From Spirochaetales bacterium (GTDB lineage Bacteria; Spirochaetota; Leptospiria; Leptospirales; Leptonemataceae), in NCBI GenBank assembly GCA_015075425.1, contig JABTUL010000001.1:558001-622000 (forward strand): 64,000 nucleotides of DNA, in the 5' to 3' direction. Within the stretch, counting starts at the first letter, position 1, and the number at the start of each line of letters is the position of its first letter. The notes beneath the pieces are model-generated. The model was not told the origin of the DNA, ran no database searches, and saw nothing but the letters and a program-made list of their open reading frames with translations. Below, piece after piece: positions 1 through 9,078 of the stretch. The position numbers and the translations under genes were made by a program.

Positions 1-415
1 GCGGCAGAAGCTTTACCCGGTGACAGGACACGACTTCCAGTTGCGCTTCTTTTCCCCCGTCTGCAACTCGCGCTTTGCGCGAGCGCTCGTCTTGCAGCAG
101 GTGGTCTTTGTAGAGCCCGGGCGGCAATGGATTTTCGCACAGAACCTGATAGATTTTGCGGACCTGTCTGGATCGAAACTGCTCCTGGAGACGGCGTGCC
201 GCCCGGGAAGTCCGCGAGAGTATCACAATCCCGCTGGCCGGTGTATCCAGACGGTGCGCAGCAGAGCAGAACACGTTTCCAGGCTTATGGTATTTCTCTT
301 TTATGTATTTTTTGCAAATTTCAATCAGATCGATTTTGTGTCCGTCTCCCTGCACGGTCAGCCCAGAGGGCTTACAGACAATGAGCAGGTGATTGTCTTC
401 AAGTAAGATTTTCAA
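1..415 (-). CDS. RluA-family pseudouridine synthase (partial, 3' end missing)
   Basis: The minus strand reads through to the left edge as the N-terminal part of an RluA-type RNA pseudouridine synthase, which isomerises uridines in 23S rRNA or tRNA. Visible motifs are EDNHLLIVCKPSGL near the start and HRLDTPASGIVIL about 50 residues on; the latter is the catalytic-Asp motif (HRLD) of the family. The start is inferred to be TTG at 415, whose last two bases lie in the TGA stop of the upstream gene (TTGA overlap); no ATG is available nearby. The C-terminal half is outside the window. Family assignment is firm; the target base is unknown. Confidence 0.85.
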   Translation of the reverse strand, partial: MKILLEDNHLLIVCKPSGLTVQGDGHKIDLIEICKKYIKEKYHKPGNVFCSAAHRLDTPASGIVILSRTSRAARRLQEQFRSRQVRKIYQVLCENPLPPGLYKDHLLQDERSRKARVADGGKEAQLEVVSCHRVKLLP

Positions 416-1128
416 AAGTGGAAGGTGTACCCTGCTTCTGCCACGCGATTGTGTGCGCGGGTCAGGTTGGTAACCTGCACAGCACTGATCAGGCGCATAA
501 CGGCAAGGCCGGCTATGATATTCCCCTGATGCTCTACCGGGTCCCATTTGCCCTGACGGAACCAGTCGGTTCCGCCAGCATAGATGAAGAAGAGGTCCGC
601 TGAGAGATAAAAAAGAAAGCGAAACCAGGTTTGTCCGCGGGTGAGCAGCGGTGAATGATAGGACTGATACCCGGTAGCCAGCCAGGGCGCCAGCAGGTTT
701 AAGGGATGGCTGATGATCTGGTATTTGGCAGACAGCGGGCGGTACTCTCCGCTGATCAGCCGTCCGTCCTTGAAAAGATTCTCCTGCTCCAGCACCCGGG
801 CAATGGTGCGTGCGGCTCCCCCTGGCCCCTCCACCCGGATGAGAGTGATGGGGATTTTTTCGGAAACGCGGCCGCCGTAGATACGGTAGTCAAAAGGGGA
901 GAAAAAGGAAGAGCGCAGCAAAAACTGATAGCCCAGAGTTTCTTCTTCGCTACGGTACTGGCTTTTGTCCACGCGGTCCAGGATGCTGCGGATGCGATTT
1001 TCTAACTGGTCCAGCGGGACTGCAGACTCATGGGCAATTTTTGTCTCCGCCCGCAGCAAGAAGGCAGGCAGCAGAAGCAGCAAAAGACCGTTACGGATGA
1101 AGCCTGGCGTATAAAAGGAGCAACGCAT
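412..1128 (-). CDS. Exported hypothetical protein
   Basis: I do not recognise a family. The protein (about 238 residues from ATG 1128) begins with a basic, then leucine-rich signal peptide ending near LLRAETK, so it is probably exported or outer-membrane associated. A hydrophobic stretch near residue 170 (FLFYLSADLFFIYAGG) and the final aromatic residue suggest membrane association. A longer reading frame reaches 1242, but the signal peptide directly after 1128 favours the shorter form. It overlaps the upstream CPBP protease gene by 38 bases and the downstream RluA gene by 3 to 4 bases, so the three are probably co-transcribed. Confidence 0.6.
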   Translation of the reverse strand: MRCSFYTPGFIRNGLLLLLLPAFLLRAETKIAHESAVPLDQLENRIRSILDRVDKSQYRSEEETLGYQFLLRSSFFSPFDYRIYGGRVSEKIPITLIRVEGPGGAARTIARVLEQENLFKDGRLISGEYRPLSAKYQIISHPLNLLAPWLATGYQSYHSPLLTRGQTWFRFLFYLSADLFFIYAGGTDWFRQGKWDPVEHQGNIIAGLAVMRLISAVQVTNLTRAHNRVAEAGYTFHF

Positions 1129-1747
1129 TGTAGGTCCAGTGAGCCACAAAAGGGGACATAAAGCCTGCGCGCCAGTACAAAATTCCGAGGGACAGGCCCA
1201 GAAGGGCAAACCAGACCTGATGCAGGGAGTGACCCAGAGCAAAAAGGGTGGCTGTGAGGGTAATGCCCGCGGCCGGTGGGACGTTTTGTTTCAAGAGCCA
1301 GCCCAGAAACAAAAAGCGGTAAACGAATTCTTCGAGAGCCGGCCGCAAAAGAAGAGCGGAGTAGAGTTCAAAAGCGGAAAGCGGCCGGGCCGCACCCTGG
1401 ATAAGGTCCATGTGGATCAACAGGAAAAGGAGCCCGGCCAGGCCCGAGCCGGCCAGAGAGCCGGAAATGGCAGCAAAGAGCATTCCGCGCGCTGTCCCGG
1501 GTAGAAAGGCATCCAGGGAAAAGTCGCTCCGGTTCTGTCGGGAAAGTAGCAGCAAAATCAGCCAGATCCATAAAGCCAGGGCCAGGTAAATCAAATCGTC
1601 CAGAAACCAGGGAAGAAGAGATCCGAGGGATTTCCAGCCCCACTGTAAGAAAAACCAGAAGAGACCGATGATTGCGCATTTGACCAAAAGACTCAAGAGC
1701 TCTGGCCTTTGTTCGATAGAAGAATTGTTGCGACCTGCTCTTTGCAT
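1091..1747 (-). CDS. CPBP-family intramembrane glutamic protease
   Basis: A multi-pass membrane protein of the CPBP (Abi/CAAX protease-like) family. The signature EEFVYR (EExxxR) is present, followed by FALGHSL (FxxxH) and a C-terminal HWTYNALLLL with the H/N motif, so the predicted catalytic residues are intact. ATG 1747 is chosen because GGAGAG lies 6 bases upstream; the frame stays open to 1816. Its 5' end overlaps the divergently read M23 gene, so both start regions share the same DNA. Bacterial members act as intramembrane proteases or bacteriocin-immunity-like proteins; the substrate here is unknown. Confidence 0.8.
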   Translation of the reverse strand: MQRAGRNNSSIEQRPELLSLLVKCAIIGLFWFFLQWGWKSLGSLLPWFLDDLIYLALALWIWLILLLLSRQNRSDFSLDAFLPGTARGMLFAAISGSLAGSGLAGLLFLLIHMDLIQGAARPLSAFELYSALLLRPALEEFVYRFLFLGWLLKQNVPPAAGITLTATLFALGHSLHQVWFALLGLSLGILYWRAGFMSPFVAHWTYNALLLLYARLHP

Positions 1748-2657
1748 TCTGCTTCTCTCCGGGCTACCGCTCATGGCTTCTGAGGCCATTCCTTTAAGCG
1801 ATCTTTCCCCGGCCAATCCCCAATTGATCCGCCTGCGCCAGGAGATTGCAGAAAACCTGCGTTCTACAGCTCGCGACGGTTCACTGAAATACCCGCTGCG
1901 CTTTGTACGTTACCGGGTCAAAGAAGGGGAACATTTTTTCAGCATCATGGCCCGCGTATCCCAGAATGCGGACACTCTGGCTTCGCTGAATCGATTGCCC
2001 GGGCCGGCCGCATTGGAGGAGGGCGATGAAATTCTTATCCCCAACGCACGCGGTGTTTTCACTTCCGGTAAAGCAGAAGGATTGTATTCCAATTTCCAGC
2101 CACGCAGCGCCTCGACAGCCATTGCGGCCGTCTATGCTCTCAATCCCGGTCGCCTTTCCCTTCTGGATGGAGCCACCCGGTTTCATCCAGGCAAACGCTT
2201 TGAACAAAAGCGACTGGACTATTTCCACGGTAAAGCGTTTGCCATGCCGCTTCTCACCGGAGCGATCAGCAGTGGTTACGGCATGCGCCGCAGCCCCTTC
2301 AGTCGTAAAGCGACGTTTCACGGTGGCATTGATATTGCCGCTCCCACAGGCACGCCGGTCCATGCCTCCCGTACGGGCAAAGTCACCTTTTCTGGAATAG
2401 CTCGCGGTTATGGTAATCTGGTCATCCTGGAACATGACTATGGTTATGAAACCTACTACGGACATCTATCGCGCCTGCTCGTGCGCACGGGCGATACGAT
2501 CGGTCAGGGAAGTAAACTGGGCCTTGTAGGCTCGACCGGTCTGTCTACCGGACCGCATCTGCATTTTGAAGTTCGTCACCACGGTGTCAAGCGGTCGCCG
2601 CGTTTTGAGCATGCGGCGCTGCCTGTATCCGTTGCTGATCGTTCGAAAGACGATTGA
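1668..2657 (+). CDS. LysM domain-containing M23 peptidoglycan endopeptidase
   Basis: A secreted cell-wall hydrolase or activator. After a signal peptide (hydrophobic run ending near LPLMASEA) comes a LysM domain (from YRVKEGEHFFSI to GDEILIP) and a C-terminal lysostaphin-type M23 domain. The zinc ligands are visible as HGGID (HxxxD) and HLHFE, so it should be active. Length (329 residues) is normal. The listed ATG lies 80 bases inside the divergent CPBP gene; TTG at 1725 or 1728 would still leave a complete signal peptide, so the true start is uncertain. A second M23 gene follows 18 bases downstream. Confidence 0.88.
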   Translation: MIAHLTKRLKSSGLCSIEELLRPALCILLLSGLPLMASEAIPLSDLSPANPQLIRLRQEIAENLRSTARDGSLKYPLRFVRYRVKEGEHFFSIMARVSQNADTLASLNRLPGPAALEEGDEILIPNARGVFTSGKAEGLYSNFQPRSASTAIAAVYALNPGRLSLLDGATRFHPGKRFEQKRLDYFHGKAFAMPLLTGAISSGYGMRRSPFSRKATFHGGIDIAAPTGTPVHASRTGKVTFSGIARGYGNLVILEHDYGYETYYGHLSRLLVRTGDTIGQGSKLGLVGSTGLSTGPHLHFEVRHHGVKRSPRFEHAALPVSVADRSKDD

Positions 2658-2675
2658 CAGAAAATCTCATCTACT

Positions 2676-3542
2676 GTGCAAAGAGCCATGCTTCTGACTC
2701 CTAACCGGACCCTTTTATGCCTTGCTCTTCTTTCGATCTTGATCGGACCGCTCTATGCGGAGTCGTCACAGAAATGTTTTTCTGAGGGCACGGTCTGCGT
2801 AAAGAGCCACACAAAGGACGGCCGCGTCACTCTTGATATTAGCAACGCCAATCCTTATCCGGTTTCCGTTCAGTTCCATCTAACTCTGGAAAATATGGAA
2901 AGCGATTCGGATCTGGAGATGTTTGAGGTCATCGATGAAGAGGACAGCGAACGCTTTGCACAGTTGCGCCAGATAGATCCGCTGCAGGGCTATCGCTGGA
3001 ACTATACCATTCAGATCTACTACGGTTCCTTTGAAGCCGAGCACGATGATGGCCATATTTACGACCTTCCCTATGCTCCGGGAAAATCCTATCGCGTGGG
3101 TCAGGGATACAACGGAACCTTCAGCCACAGCGATGATTTCAATCGCTATGGTCTCGATTTCTTCATGGAAGAGGGCGAAGCAGTCCATGCAGCCCGGGGG
3201 GGTATTGTCATTGGTGCGGAAGGGCGTTACACAACAGGGGGAATCACGGGCGGACACAAGCCCAATTATGTACGAGTGCTCCACGACGACGGAACGGTCG
3301 GGATCTATTTGCATCTAAAACCTGGCGGGGCTCTGGTCGAGGTCGGTCAGAAGGTCAAACAGGGCCAGCTTCTGGGCCTGTCCGGAAACACCGGTTACTC
3401 CTCGCGTCCGCATCTGCACTTTGCCGTTATGACAGTGAAGGAAGGAGTGGGCCACGTTTCCCTGCCTACAGTATTCCGGACGGCGGATAAGAAGCGTGTT
3501 ACCATTGCCTTCGATATGCGTCCGGTGGCCGCCGGGGATTAA
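2676..3542 (+). CDS. M23-family peptidase, LysM-less
   Basis: An exported protein: a signal peptide ends near GPLYAESSQ, then comes a beta-rich N-terminal domain of about 100 residues, then an M23 domain. The first zinc-ligand region reads FSHSDDFNRYGLDF, a variant with the His several residues further upstream than in classical HxxxD; the second is RPHLHFAV. This arrangement occurs in a recognised M23 subgroup, so activity is plausible but less certain than for the neighbour. ATG 2676 and ATG 2688 are both possible. It follows the LysM-M23 gene and converges with the aminotransferase gene, overlapping it by 4 bases. Confidence 0.8.
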   Translation: MQRAMLLTPNRTLLCLALLSILIGPLYAESSQKCFSEGTVCVKSHTKDGRVTLDISNANPYPVSVQFHLTLENMESDSDLEMFEVIDEEDSERFAQLRQIDPLQGYRWNYTIQIYYGSFEAEHDDGHIYDLPYAPGKSYRVGQGYNGTFSHSDDFNRYGLDFFMEEGEAVHAARGGIVIGAEGRYTTGGITGGHKPNYVRVLHDDGTVGIYLHLKPGGALVEVGQKVKQGQLLGLSGNTGYSSRPHLHFAVMTVKEGVGHVSLPTVFRTADKKRVTIAFDMRPVAAGD

Positions 3543-4669
3543 TCCGGCAGCAGCTCTTCAAGAAGCCGGGCTGTGTGGTCCATTTGCTCATCGCTATTAA
3601 AAATATGAGGTGAGATGCGCAGGAAATGGCTGCGCTCGCGAACAACGATTCCGGCCGCCTTGAGTCCTTGAGCCACGGGGGCGGGATCTTCCAGATACAG
3701 AGCCAGAATCCCGGATCGTGCTTCCGGGGGAAAAAGCAGGGCGTGCTTTCTGGCCCGCGGGCTTCCTTCCAGCAGGCGGTCCTGTAATCGTAATAATTCT
3801 TTATTTATGGCCGGAACCCCGTAGTGCAGAGTAACTTCAGAAAGGCTCGTCTGCAATGCTGCCGCCAGAGCAAAGTGCGGTGTACTGTATTCAAAGAACT
3901 TACCGGATTCATGGGGGTCCCAGCTATGGTTCAGGTAGTCGGCACCCTGGCGCATGGTTTCAGCTCCGGCAAAAACCAGTGAGAGCTTCTTTCGAAATTC
4001 CGGCGTGGTGTAGAGAAGGCCGCTCCCGGCTGGACCCAGAAGCCACTTCCAGCCGGAAGCCGCAATGGCAGCGGCACCGCTGCGCCCGGCATCAAGGGGG
4101 AGGGCACCCAGGCTCTGGGCTGCGTCGATAATGAGATCCAGTCCGTACTTGCGGGTAATTCTGGAAAGCTCCTCGAGGTTGATGGCAAAGCCGCTGGTGA
4201 ATTGGACCTGACTGAGGGCCACAACTCGACTTCGCGAGCTGATCAGGCTTTCCAGTTGCTCCAGGTCCCAGCTGTGACTCTGCGGGTCCGGTTTAATTTC
4301 TTTAAGGACGGCTCCTTTTTTTTCTGCCACACGCCAGGGATAGTGATTGGCCGGGTATTCCACACTGGTGCTGATGATTTCATCGCCCTCCTTCCAGGGG
4401 TAGCCGGCCGCTATGAGCGAAAGTCCCTCTGTGGTATTTTTCATAAAAGAAATATTTGAGCTTTCTGTACAAAGAAGGAGCGCTGCTTTTTCTTTGAGCT
4501 TTTCAACGGGATTTTGCTCAAAATAACTGAAGTCGCCCCGACTTTGCAGTTCCAGGATGCTCCGGGCTGCGTCCATGGCCGGTGCGTACAGGGGAGCCAC
4601 GGCGCAACTGGCCAGAAAAATACCCTCACGATTTACCGGATACAGTGCTGGATCGCGATTGAAGTTCAA
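3539..4669 (-). CDS. Class V aminotransferase (cysteine desulfurase-like)
   Basis: A PLP-dependent enzyme of the class V aminotransferase/NifS superfamily. Visible are the cofactor Asp in LIIDAAQSLG and the Schiff-base lysine in ASGWKWLLGPAG. The loop that carries the catalytic Cys in true SufS/IscS enzymes is not recognisable, so it may be a selenocysteine lyase or isopenicillin N epimerase-like member, not a housekeeping desulfurase. The start is TTG at 4669, which shares bases with the TGA of the upstream rhodanese gene. The rhodanese-aminotransferase coupling suggests a sulfur-transfer role, an inference only. Confidence 0.82.
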   Translation of the reverse strand: MNFNRDPALYPVNREGIFLASCAVAPLYAPAMDAARSILELQSRGDFSYFEQNPVEKLKEKAALLLCTESSNISFMKNTTEGLSLIAAGYPWKEGDEIISTSVEYPANHYPWRVAEKKGAVLKEIKPDPQSHSWDLEQLESLISSRSRVVALSQVQFTSGFAINLEELSRITRKYGLDLIIDAAQSLGALPLDAGRSGAAAIAASGWKWLLGPAGSGLLYTTPEFRKKLSLVFAGAETMRQGADYLNHSWDPHESGKFFEYSTPHFALAAALQTSLSEVTLHYGVPAINKELLRLQDRLLEGSPRARKHALLFPPEARSGILALYLEDPAPVAQGLKAAGIVVRERSHFLRISPHIFNSDEQMDHTARLLEELLPD

Positions 4670-5214
4670 AAAACGGCCTCAAGAGGTGGTTGCACAAAGC
4701 CTTTCCAGAAACTATCGTAAGCGTGGATCTTGCGTGTCGCCCTGCCCGTTGCGGGTTCGATCAGCCTGCCTCCGCCATTGGCATGGGCGATAATTCCCCC
4801 CTGTAAGTTGAAGACGGGAATCTTTTTTTTGATTTCTTCCGGCAGCGAAGCAATGGCCCGACTCGATCGGTAGCCCACCGTGCAATAAACAATCAGCCGA
4901 CTGTTCTCGGGAGGATTTTCCAGAAATTCCCGGAGCCCCGGTGCGTTTAGAAGATCACTTTGCGGGTCGTGGGCCACAGCGCCAGGCAGCATGGAAATGC
5001 TTTGCTCTGCTTTTTCGCGGACATCTACCAGGAAATCCGCTGCACCTGCTCTGTAGGGAGCAGTAATTCCGGTCACACCGAATCTTTCCTGAAACTGTGC
5101 AGTGAGCATGGGAAACGATGATTCAGGCATCTGACAGAACAAAAGCAAGGGGACCCATACCGTCAGAGTCCCGCGATGCACATCAATTCCCGGGTGGTCG
5201 ATGCCGGCTGACAT
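4666..5214 (-). CDS. Rhodanese-like protein with N-terminal hydrophobic segment
   Basis: A single-domain rhodanese. The active-site loop YCTVGYRSSR supplies the catalytic Cys and the Arg of the CxxGxRS type, and DVREKAEQ is the conserved upstream motif. An N-terminal hydrophobic stretch (WVPLLLFC) points to export or a lipoprotein anchor, so sulfur transfer would be periplasmic. The start is uncertain: ATG 5214 overlaps the preceding lipoprotein gene by 32 bases, while a GTG lies immediately after that gene's stop. It is translationally coupled to the aminotransferase gene through a TTGA overlap. Confidence 0.78.
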   Translation of the reverse strand: MSAGIDHPGIDVHRGTLTVWVPLLLFCQMPESSFPMLTAQFQERFGVTGITAPYRAGAADFLVDVREKAEQSISMLPGAVAHDPQSDLLNAPGLREFLENPPENSRLIVYCTVGYRSSRAIASLPEEIKKKIPVFNLQGGIIAHANGGGRLIEPATGRATRKIHAYDSFWKGFVQPPLEAVF

Positions 5215-6403
5215 GGCCACCGGCGCTGTTTTCGCCGTAGGTGTCTGACAGGTCAAGCGTCGGTCTGGTAAAGGATACTCCCTTTTTGCGCAGAGCCAGC
5301 ACAACGTGGGAAGGATTGACACTGTAACCGTAATGGAAGGGCAGCGCCCCGGACGGGTGACTTGCGTAGTAGCGGCGGAGGTCCGGTTCAACCCGTCCGC
5401 GAAAGAGAGGGATGGGTTCATGGTAGCGGCCATACAGATGGATATCCCAGTTCTCATTGTTCAGATAATGGAAGGGCAGTCCCGATGAGTCCGTGATGAT
5501 GGAACGGCTGCCGGCAAGGATTGTGCTGCGAATGTCGTCGAATTGCGGCTGATGCATCAAATACGAAGCGGCCTTGAGCATCGTGGTCACGTCACGCACG
5601 CCGGACAGAAATTCAGCAAGGCCGGGGGTGGCAGGAATGGCACCATCTGAAATGTTGGTAGAAATATAAGTAACGGTCCGCCGCTTATCACTGCCCGGTC
5701 TGCGGAAAACGTAGCGGATTCCATTCACCGTTCCGCCAGCTTCAGCGGGGACCAGATCTCCCTGGGGCGTGAAGCGGACATTGTAGCCATCCAGCACCTC
5801 AAGTTCGTTGAGGCCCAGGCCAAAAAGGATAATGGTGGAGATGCTGCGGTAGTCGCTGTGGCCAAAGTCTTTGCGCATCCAGATGGTCCGGTAAAAGTTA
5901 CGCCCCCAGACATCACTGACCAGGCGAAAGATGGCAGGCAGGCGCTGCATTTCCAGTGCGGGGTTGGAAAAAGTGGGCAGGGGAACGCTACCGGCCGGCT
6001 CCAGACCGATCATGACCATCGTTTCAAAATCTTCAAAAAAAACCAGCGGATGCAAGATGTCCGGACCTCCAAAGGGATAGAAGATCCGTGGACTGACCCG
6101 ATCTTTGAGTTCTGTATCACGCCATTTACGGATGGTTTCCAGGCGCGTGCTATTGTAGCGATTCCAGCCTTCCCGGGTGCGGGCCGCGTAAGCCTGGTAA
6201 GCCGGCGTTTGGGTAAGCGGCTGAAATTTTTCCGGTAGATTGGTTGGGCGGCCGGAGATGTAGCGGGCCAGATCATCAATCTTATAACCATCAAGCTGGA
6301 TGTGGACGCGATTTAAATCCCGTGCTTTGACTTCCAGGCCGTTGGACTGGCCACCTCCACAAAAAAAGAGTACGAGTATGAGTAGCAGGATGGATCGATT
6401 CAT
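5183..6403 (-). CDS. Hypothetical lipoprotein, 406 aa
   Basis: Not a family I can name with confidence. It starts with a short lipoprotein signal (LVLFFCGGGQ, lipobox Cys at about residue 15), so it is probably membrane anchored and periplasmic. The rest is soluble with no membrane segment. Aromatic-rich stretches such as HLYGRYHEPIPLF and PSGALPFHYGYS near the C-terminus look like a structured exported domain. It sits between the esterase-like lipoprotein gene and the rhodanese gene on the same strand with short gaps, suggesting one envelope operon. Confidence 0.7.
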   Translation of the reverse strand: MNRSILLLILVLFFCGGGQSNGLEVKARDLNRVHIQLDGYKIDDLARYISGRPTNLPEKFQPLTQTPAYQAYAARTREGWNRYNSTRLETIRKWRDTELKDRVSPRIFYPFGGPDILHPLVFFEDFETMVMIGLEPAGSVPLPTFSNPALEMQRLPAIFRLVSDVWGRNFYRTIWMRKDFGHSDYRSISTIILFGLGLNELEVLDGYNVRFTPQGDLVPAEAGGTVNGIRYVFRRPGSDKRRTVTYISTNISDGAIPATPGLAEFLSGVRDVTTMLKAASYLMHQPQFDDIRSTILAGSRSIITDSSGLPFHYLNNENWDIHLYGRYHEPIPLFRGRVEPDLRRYYASHPSGALPFHYGYSVNPSHVVLALRKKGVSFTRPTLDLSDTYGENSAGGHVSRHRPPGN

Positions 6404-6464
6404 GTTTTTCCTTGTGGGTCCGGGTACTCGAAGCTCAGGACGGGGGCAAGCAGAAAAGGTCGAC

Positions 6465-7283
6465 TCAGTTCATGTGCCCGGCAAAAAAATCCAGAGCACG
6501 AATGCCGTAGGGGCCCCAGAAGAAGTAGTCATGGCCGGCGGGCGGCATTTCCAGAACGATTTCCAGGTCGGGATGTTCTGCTTTGAGAGCGTCGTAAAAG
6601 ATTTGCGTATGGAAAGAAGGCACAATGGTATCTTTTTTGCCGTGGGCAAGAAAGGCGGGATGTTTCCACTGACTGGCGCGGGTTAAAGAATTGTCTGTAT
6701 TTTTCCAGCGCTCTTTGTGCGCGCTGTAGGATCCGTAGACTGCGGTGATCAGGCGATCGTGGCTCTCCCTTGTCTGGTCATAGTCTCCGGAGAGCATGCC
6801 GACGGCTCGAAAGGTTTGCGGGGATGCCAGCGCAATCAAAGCGGCTCCGCGAGCGCCCGTTGACAGACCCAGAAGAAAGAAGGGGCGGTCCGGCGATGTA
6901 ATCTTTTGTTTTTTTAATTCCGGCAAAAGGTGATCGGTAACAAAAACAAGACCCGGTACGCTTTTCCAGCGGGACCGGGTCTGTGGGAAATAGGCCGATT
7001 CATAGATGGTGGTGGACATTTCCGGACAGATCAACTGGAATCCCAGTTCCATGGCCCGCGCTTTGAGTTCCGTTTCCCGTACCCAGCGCTGGCGGTCATG
7101 CTTGTATCCAGGCAAAACAAGGACATCGGCTCTGATGCGCGGCGGAGTGTATACGGTCACGGCCACACTTTCCCCGGGTCCGATAGAAATGGAAAGCTCA
7201 CTTTGTGGCTTTGCCGGTAGCTCGGAGGCGGTGGAACATCCAATGAAAAGCAGAAGGAGAACGAACAGGGGGACGCGGATCAC
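6465..7283 (-). CDS. Alpha/beta-hydrolase lipoprotein (esterase-like)
   Basis: A 272-residue exported alpha/beta hydrolase. The signal peptide ends in a lipobox (LLLFIGCST). The nucleophile elbow is GLSTGARG (G-L-S-T-G, Ser at about residue 140). A catalytic Asp is likely in GKKDTIVPS and the His in PAGHDYFFW near the end, so the triad looks complete. This resembles esterase D/S-formylglutathione hydrolase-type serine esterases. The start is GTG. It is the first gene of a minus-strand run of four and is divergent from the radical SAM gene. The substrate is unknown. Confidence 0.8.
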   Translation of the reverse strand: MIRVPLFVLLLLFIGCSTASELPAKPQSELSISIGPGESVAVTVYTPPRIRADVLVLPGYKHDRQRWVRETELKARAMELGFQLICPEMSTTIYESAYFPQTRSRWKSVPGLVFVTDHLLPELKKQKITSPDRPFFLLGLSTGARGAALIALASPQTFRAVGMLSGDYDQTRESHDRLITAVYGSYSAHKERWKNTDNSLTRASQWKHPAFLAHGKKDTIVPSFHTQIFYDALKAEHPDLEIVLEMPPAGHDYFFWGPYGIRALDFFAGHMN

Positions 7284-7369
7284 AAAGCGATTCTTCTTTG
7301 AACTGGCTCAACGTCAATCGTAGATTTTCCTTGCCCGCTGAGCGCCCCTGTTTCAACTTCTTTCTTTCG

Positions 7370-8965
7370 ATGCAACGGACCATTCTTCTCTTACAGCCCT
7401 GGGTGGAAGATTTCTACAGCACGGATTGCCGCATTCAGCCCATTGGCCTGGCGTATCTGGCAGCCTCGATCAAGAGAGCCTTTCCCGACTACGCTGTTGT
7501 CATCTATGATGCCCTGGCCGGCGGCAAAAAAAGGACCATCCCCTGGCCGGAGGAATTTGACTACTTAAAACCATACTACCATTCCAGACAGGAAAAAGAC
7601 TTTGCTTTATTCTCAGCTTACAGGCGCACAGGAAAGAGCGAGGAGCAAATACGCCAGGACCTGTCCGCCTATCAACCCCTGCTGATCGGTATTTCCGCGC
7701 TATTCACACCGTACTACCGGCAGTCTCTGGCTCTTGCCTCCATCTGCCGTTCCCTGTTCGGGGAGGTCCCTATTGTCATGGGCGGCAGCCATGCAACCCT
7801 GCATCCGGAAACGTTGCTCGGTCCGCTGGTAGATTATGTGCTCGCTGGCGAAGCGGAAATGAGCATTGTTGCCCTGATCCAGGCATTGTGCCGGGAGCGG
7901 TCCTTAACCGCTGTTCCCGGTCTTGTTTACCGCAGCGGATCGGGCATCCAGAAGAATGCACAGGAAAGTCCCGATATTCATCAAATTGCTCTGCCGGATC
8001 TCTCCAGCCTTTCGCAGAAAGATTACCGCTTTCGCGGCGTGCCCATGACCTTTCTCATCACTTCGCGTTCCTGCCCGCATCGCTGTAGCTTCTGTTCCAT
8101 TCATGCTGTGTTCGGGCAGCGCTATTCTATGCGCAGAGTTGCGGATATCCTTGAGGAGATCCGCATTCGCTATGAGGAAGGTTTCCGCCATTTTGATATT
8201 GAAGATGATAATTTTACGGTAAATAAAAAAGAAGTGAAAGCACTCCTGCGGGCCATCATCGAGCAACACTGGCCGATTACGTTTTCTGCCATGAACGGGT
8301 TGTCTTACATTTCGCTGGATGAAGAATTGCTTTTGCTGATGCGCCAGGCCGGATTTTCGCATCTGAATCTGGCCCTGGTTTCCGCCGATGAAATTGTGCG
8401 CCGTATGACAGAACGTCCGCATACACTGGAACGCTTTTATGAGGTGATGGAGGTGGCCAGGAGTCTCGGTTTTCAAATTACCGTCTACTTTATCATCGGC
8501 CTGCCCGGTCAGACCCTGGAAAGCATGTGCAGCACCTTGAAAGTGCTGGCCGGCAGTCCCTGTCTCCTGGGTGTTTCTCCGTTCTACTACACTCCAGGAT
8601 CTCCCATTCATCGCCAGGGGCATGCCGATCTGCGTCTGGCTTCTGCGGGCCGGGACCCTTACTTTGCGGCTCGCCTCACCGCTCTGGATGTGGAAAGTGA
8701 TCTGTGGGATCGTCGGGATCTCTATACCCTGTTCAAGTGGACCCGGGTTGTCAATGCCGCCAAAGAGGGGCTGGACAAAGGACCGCAGGGCGCAGAGCTT
8801 TTGAATCGTGCTCTGGAAATCCTGCGCGGGGAGCGTCTTCTGGAAGAGCCGGCCATCTACAGCCAAAAAGTCGTTCAAGAAATGCAAAGGAAAGGCTGGG
8901 CCATCCAGGGCTATTTAACCGCCACCACCTGTGATGTGCCGATAACTGAAAGAAAGGCCGGCTGA
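7370..8965 (+). CDS. B12-binding-domain radical SAM protein
   Basis: A 531-residue enzyme with an N-terminal cobalamin-binding-like Rossmann domain (IGLAYLAASIKRAFP to VMGGSHATLHPE) and a central radical SAM core. The cluster-binding motif is SCPHRCSFCS (CxxxCxxC), and IGLPGQT is a typical later core motif. These proteins perform radical methylations or rearrangements; the substrate cannot be told. ATG 7370 is preferred because the alignable part begins there (MQRTILLLQP); the frame is open from 7298. No clear ribosome-binding site precedes either start. No biosynthetic partners are adjacent. Confidence 0.82.
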   Translation: MQRTILLLQPWVEDFYSTDCRIQPIGLAYLAASIKRAFPDYAVVIYDALAGGKKRTIPWPEEFDYLKPYYHSRQEKDFALFSAYRRTGKSEEQIRQDLSAYQPLLIGISALFTPYYRQSLALASICRSLFGEVPIVMGGSHATLHPETLLGPLVDYVLAGEAEMSIVALIQALCRERSLTAVPGLVYRSGSGIQKNAQESPDIHQIALPDLSSLSQKDYRFRGVPMTFLITSRSCPHRCSFCSIHAVFGQRYSMRRVADILEEIRIRYEEGFRHFDIEDDNFTVNKKEVKALLRAIIEQHWPITFSAMNGLSYISLDEELLLLMRQAGFSHLNLALVSADEIVRRMTERPHTLERFYEVMEVARSLGFQITVYFIIGLPGQTLESMCSTLKVLAGSPCLLGVSPFYYTPGSPIHRQGHADLRLASAGRDPYFAARLTALDVESDLWDRRDLYTLFKWTRVVNAAKEGLDKGPQGAELLNRALEILRGERLLEEPAIYSQKVVQEMQRKGWAIQGYLTATTCDVPITERKAG

Positions 8966-9078
8966 AGTCCCTGTTTTTGACTTGCCAGAGCAGGAATGCT
9001 ACGGAATCTGGAACGGTCTGCTGTTGCAATGCCAGAGCTCGCCAAAAAATGGGCAGCCCGGGCAAGGAGCTTGTGATA

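Noticed and set aside
20-406. 128-codon plus-strand frame at the left edge
   Set aside because: The minus strand here encodes RluA motifs (HRLD, KPSGL), so the plus frame is a shadow.
7904-8887. 327-codon minus-strand frame
   Set aside because: It lies wholly antisense to the radical SAM gene, which has clear motifs; the frame has no domain features.
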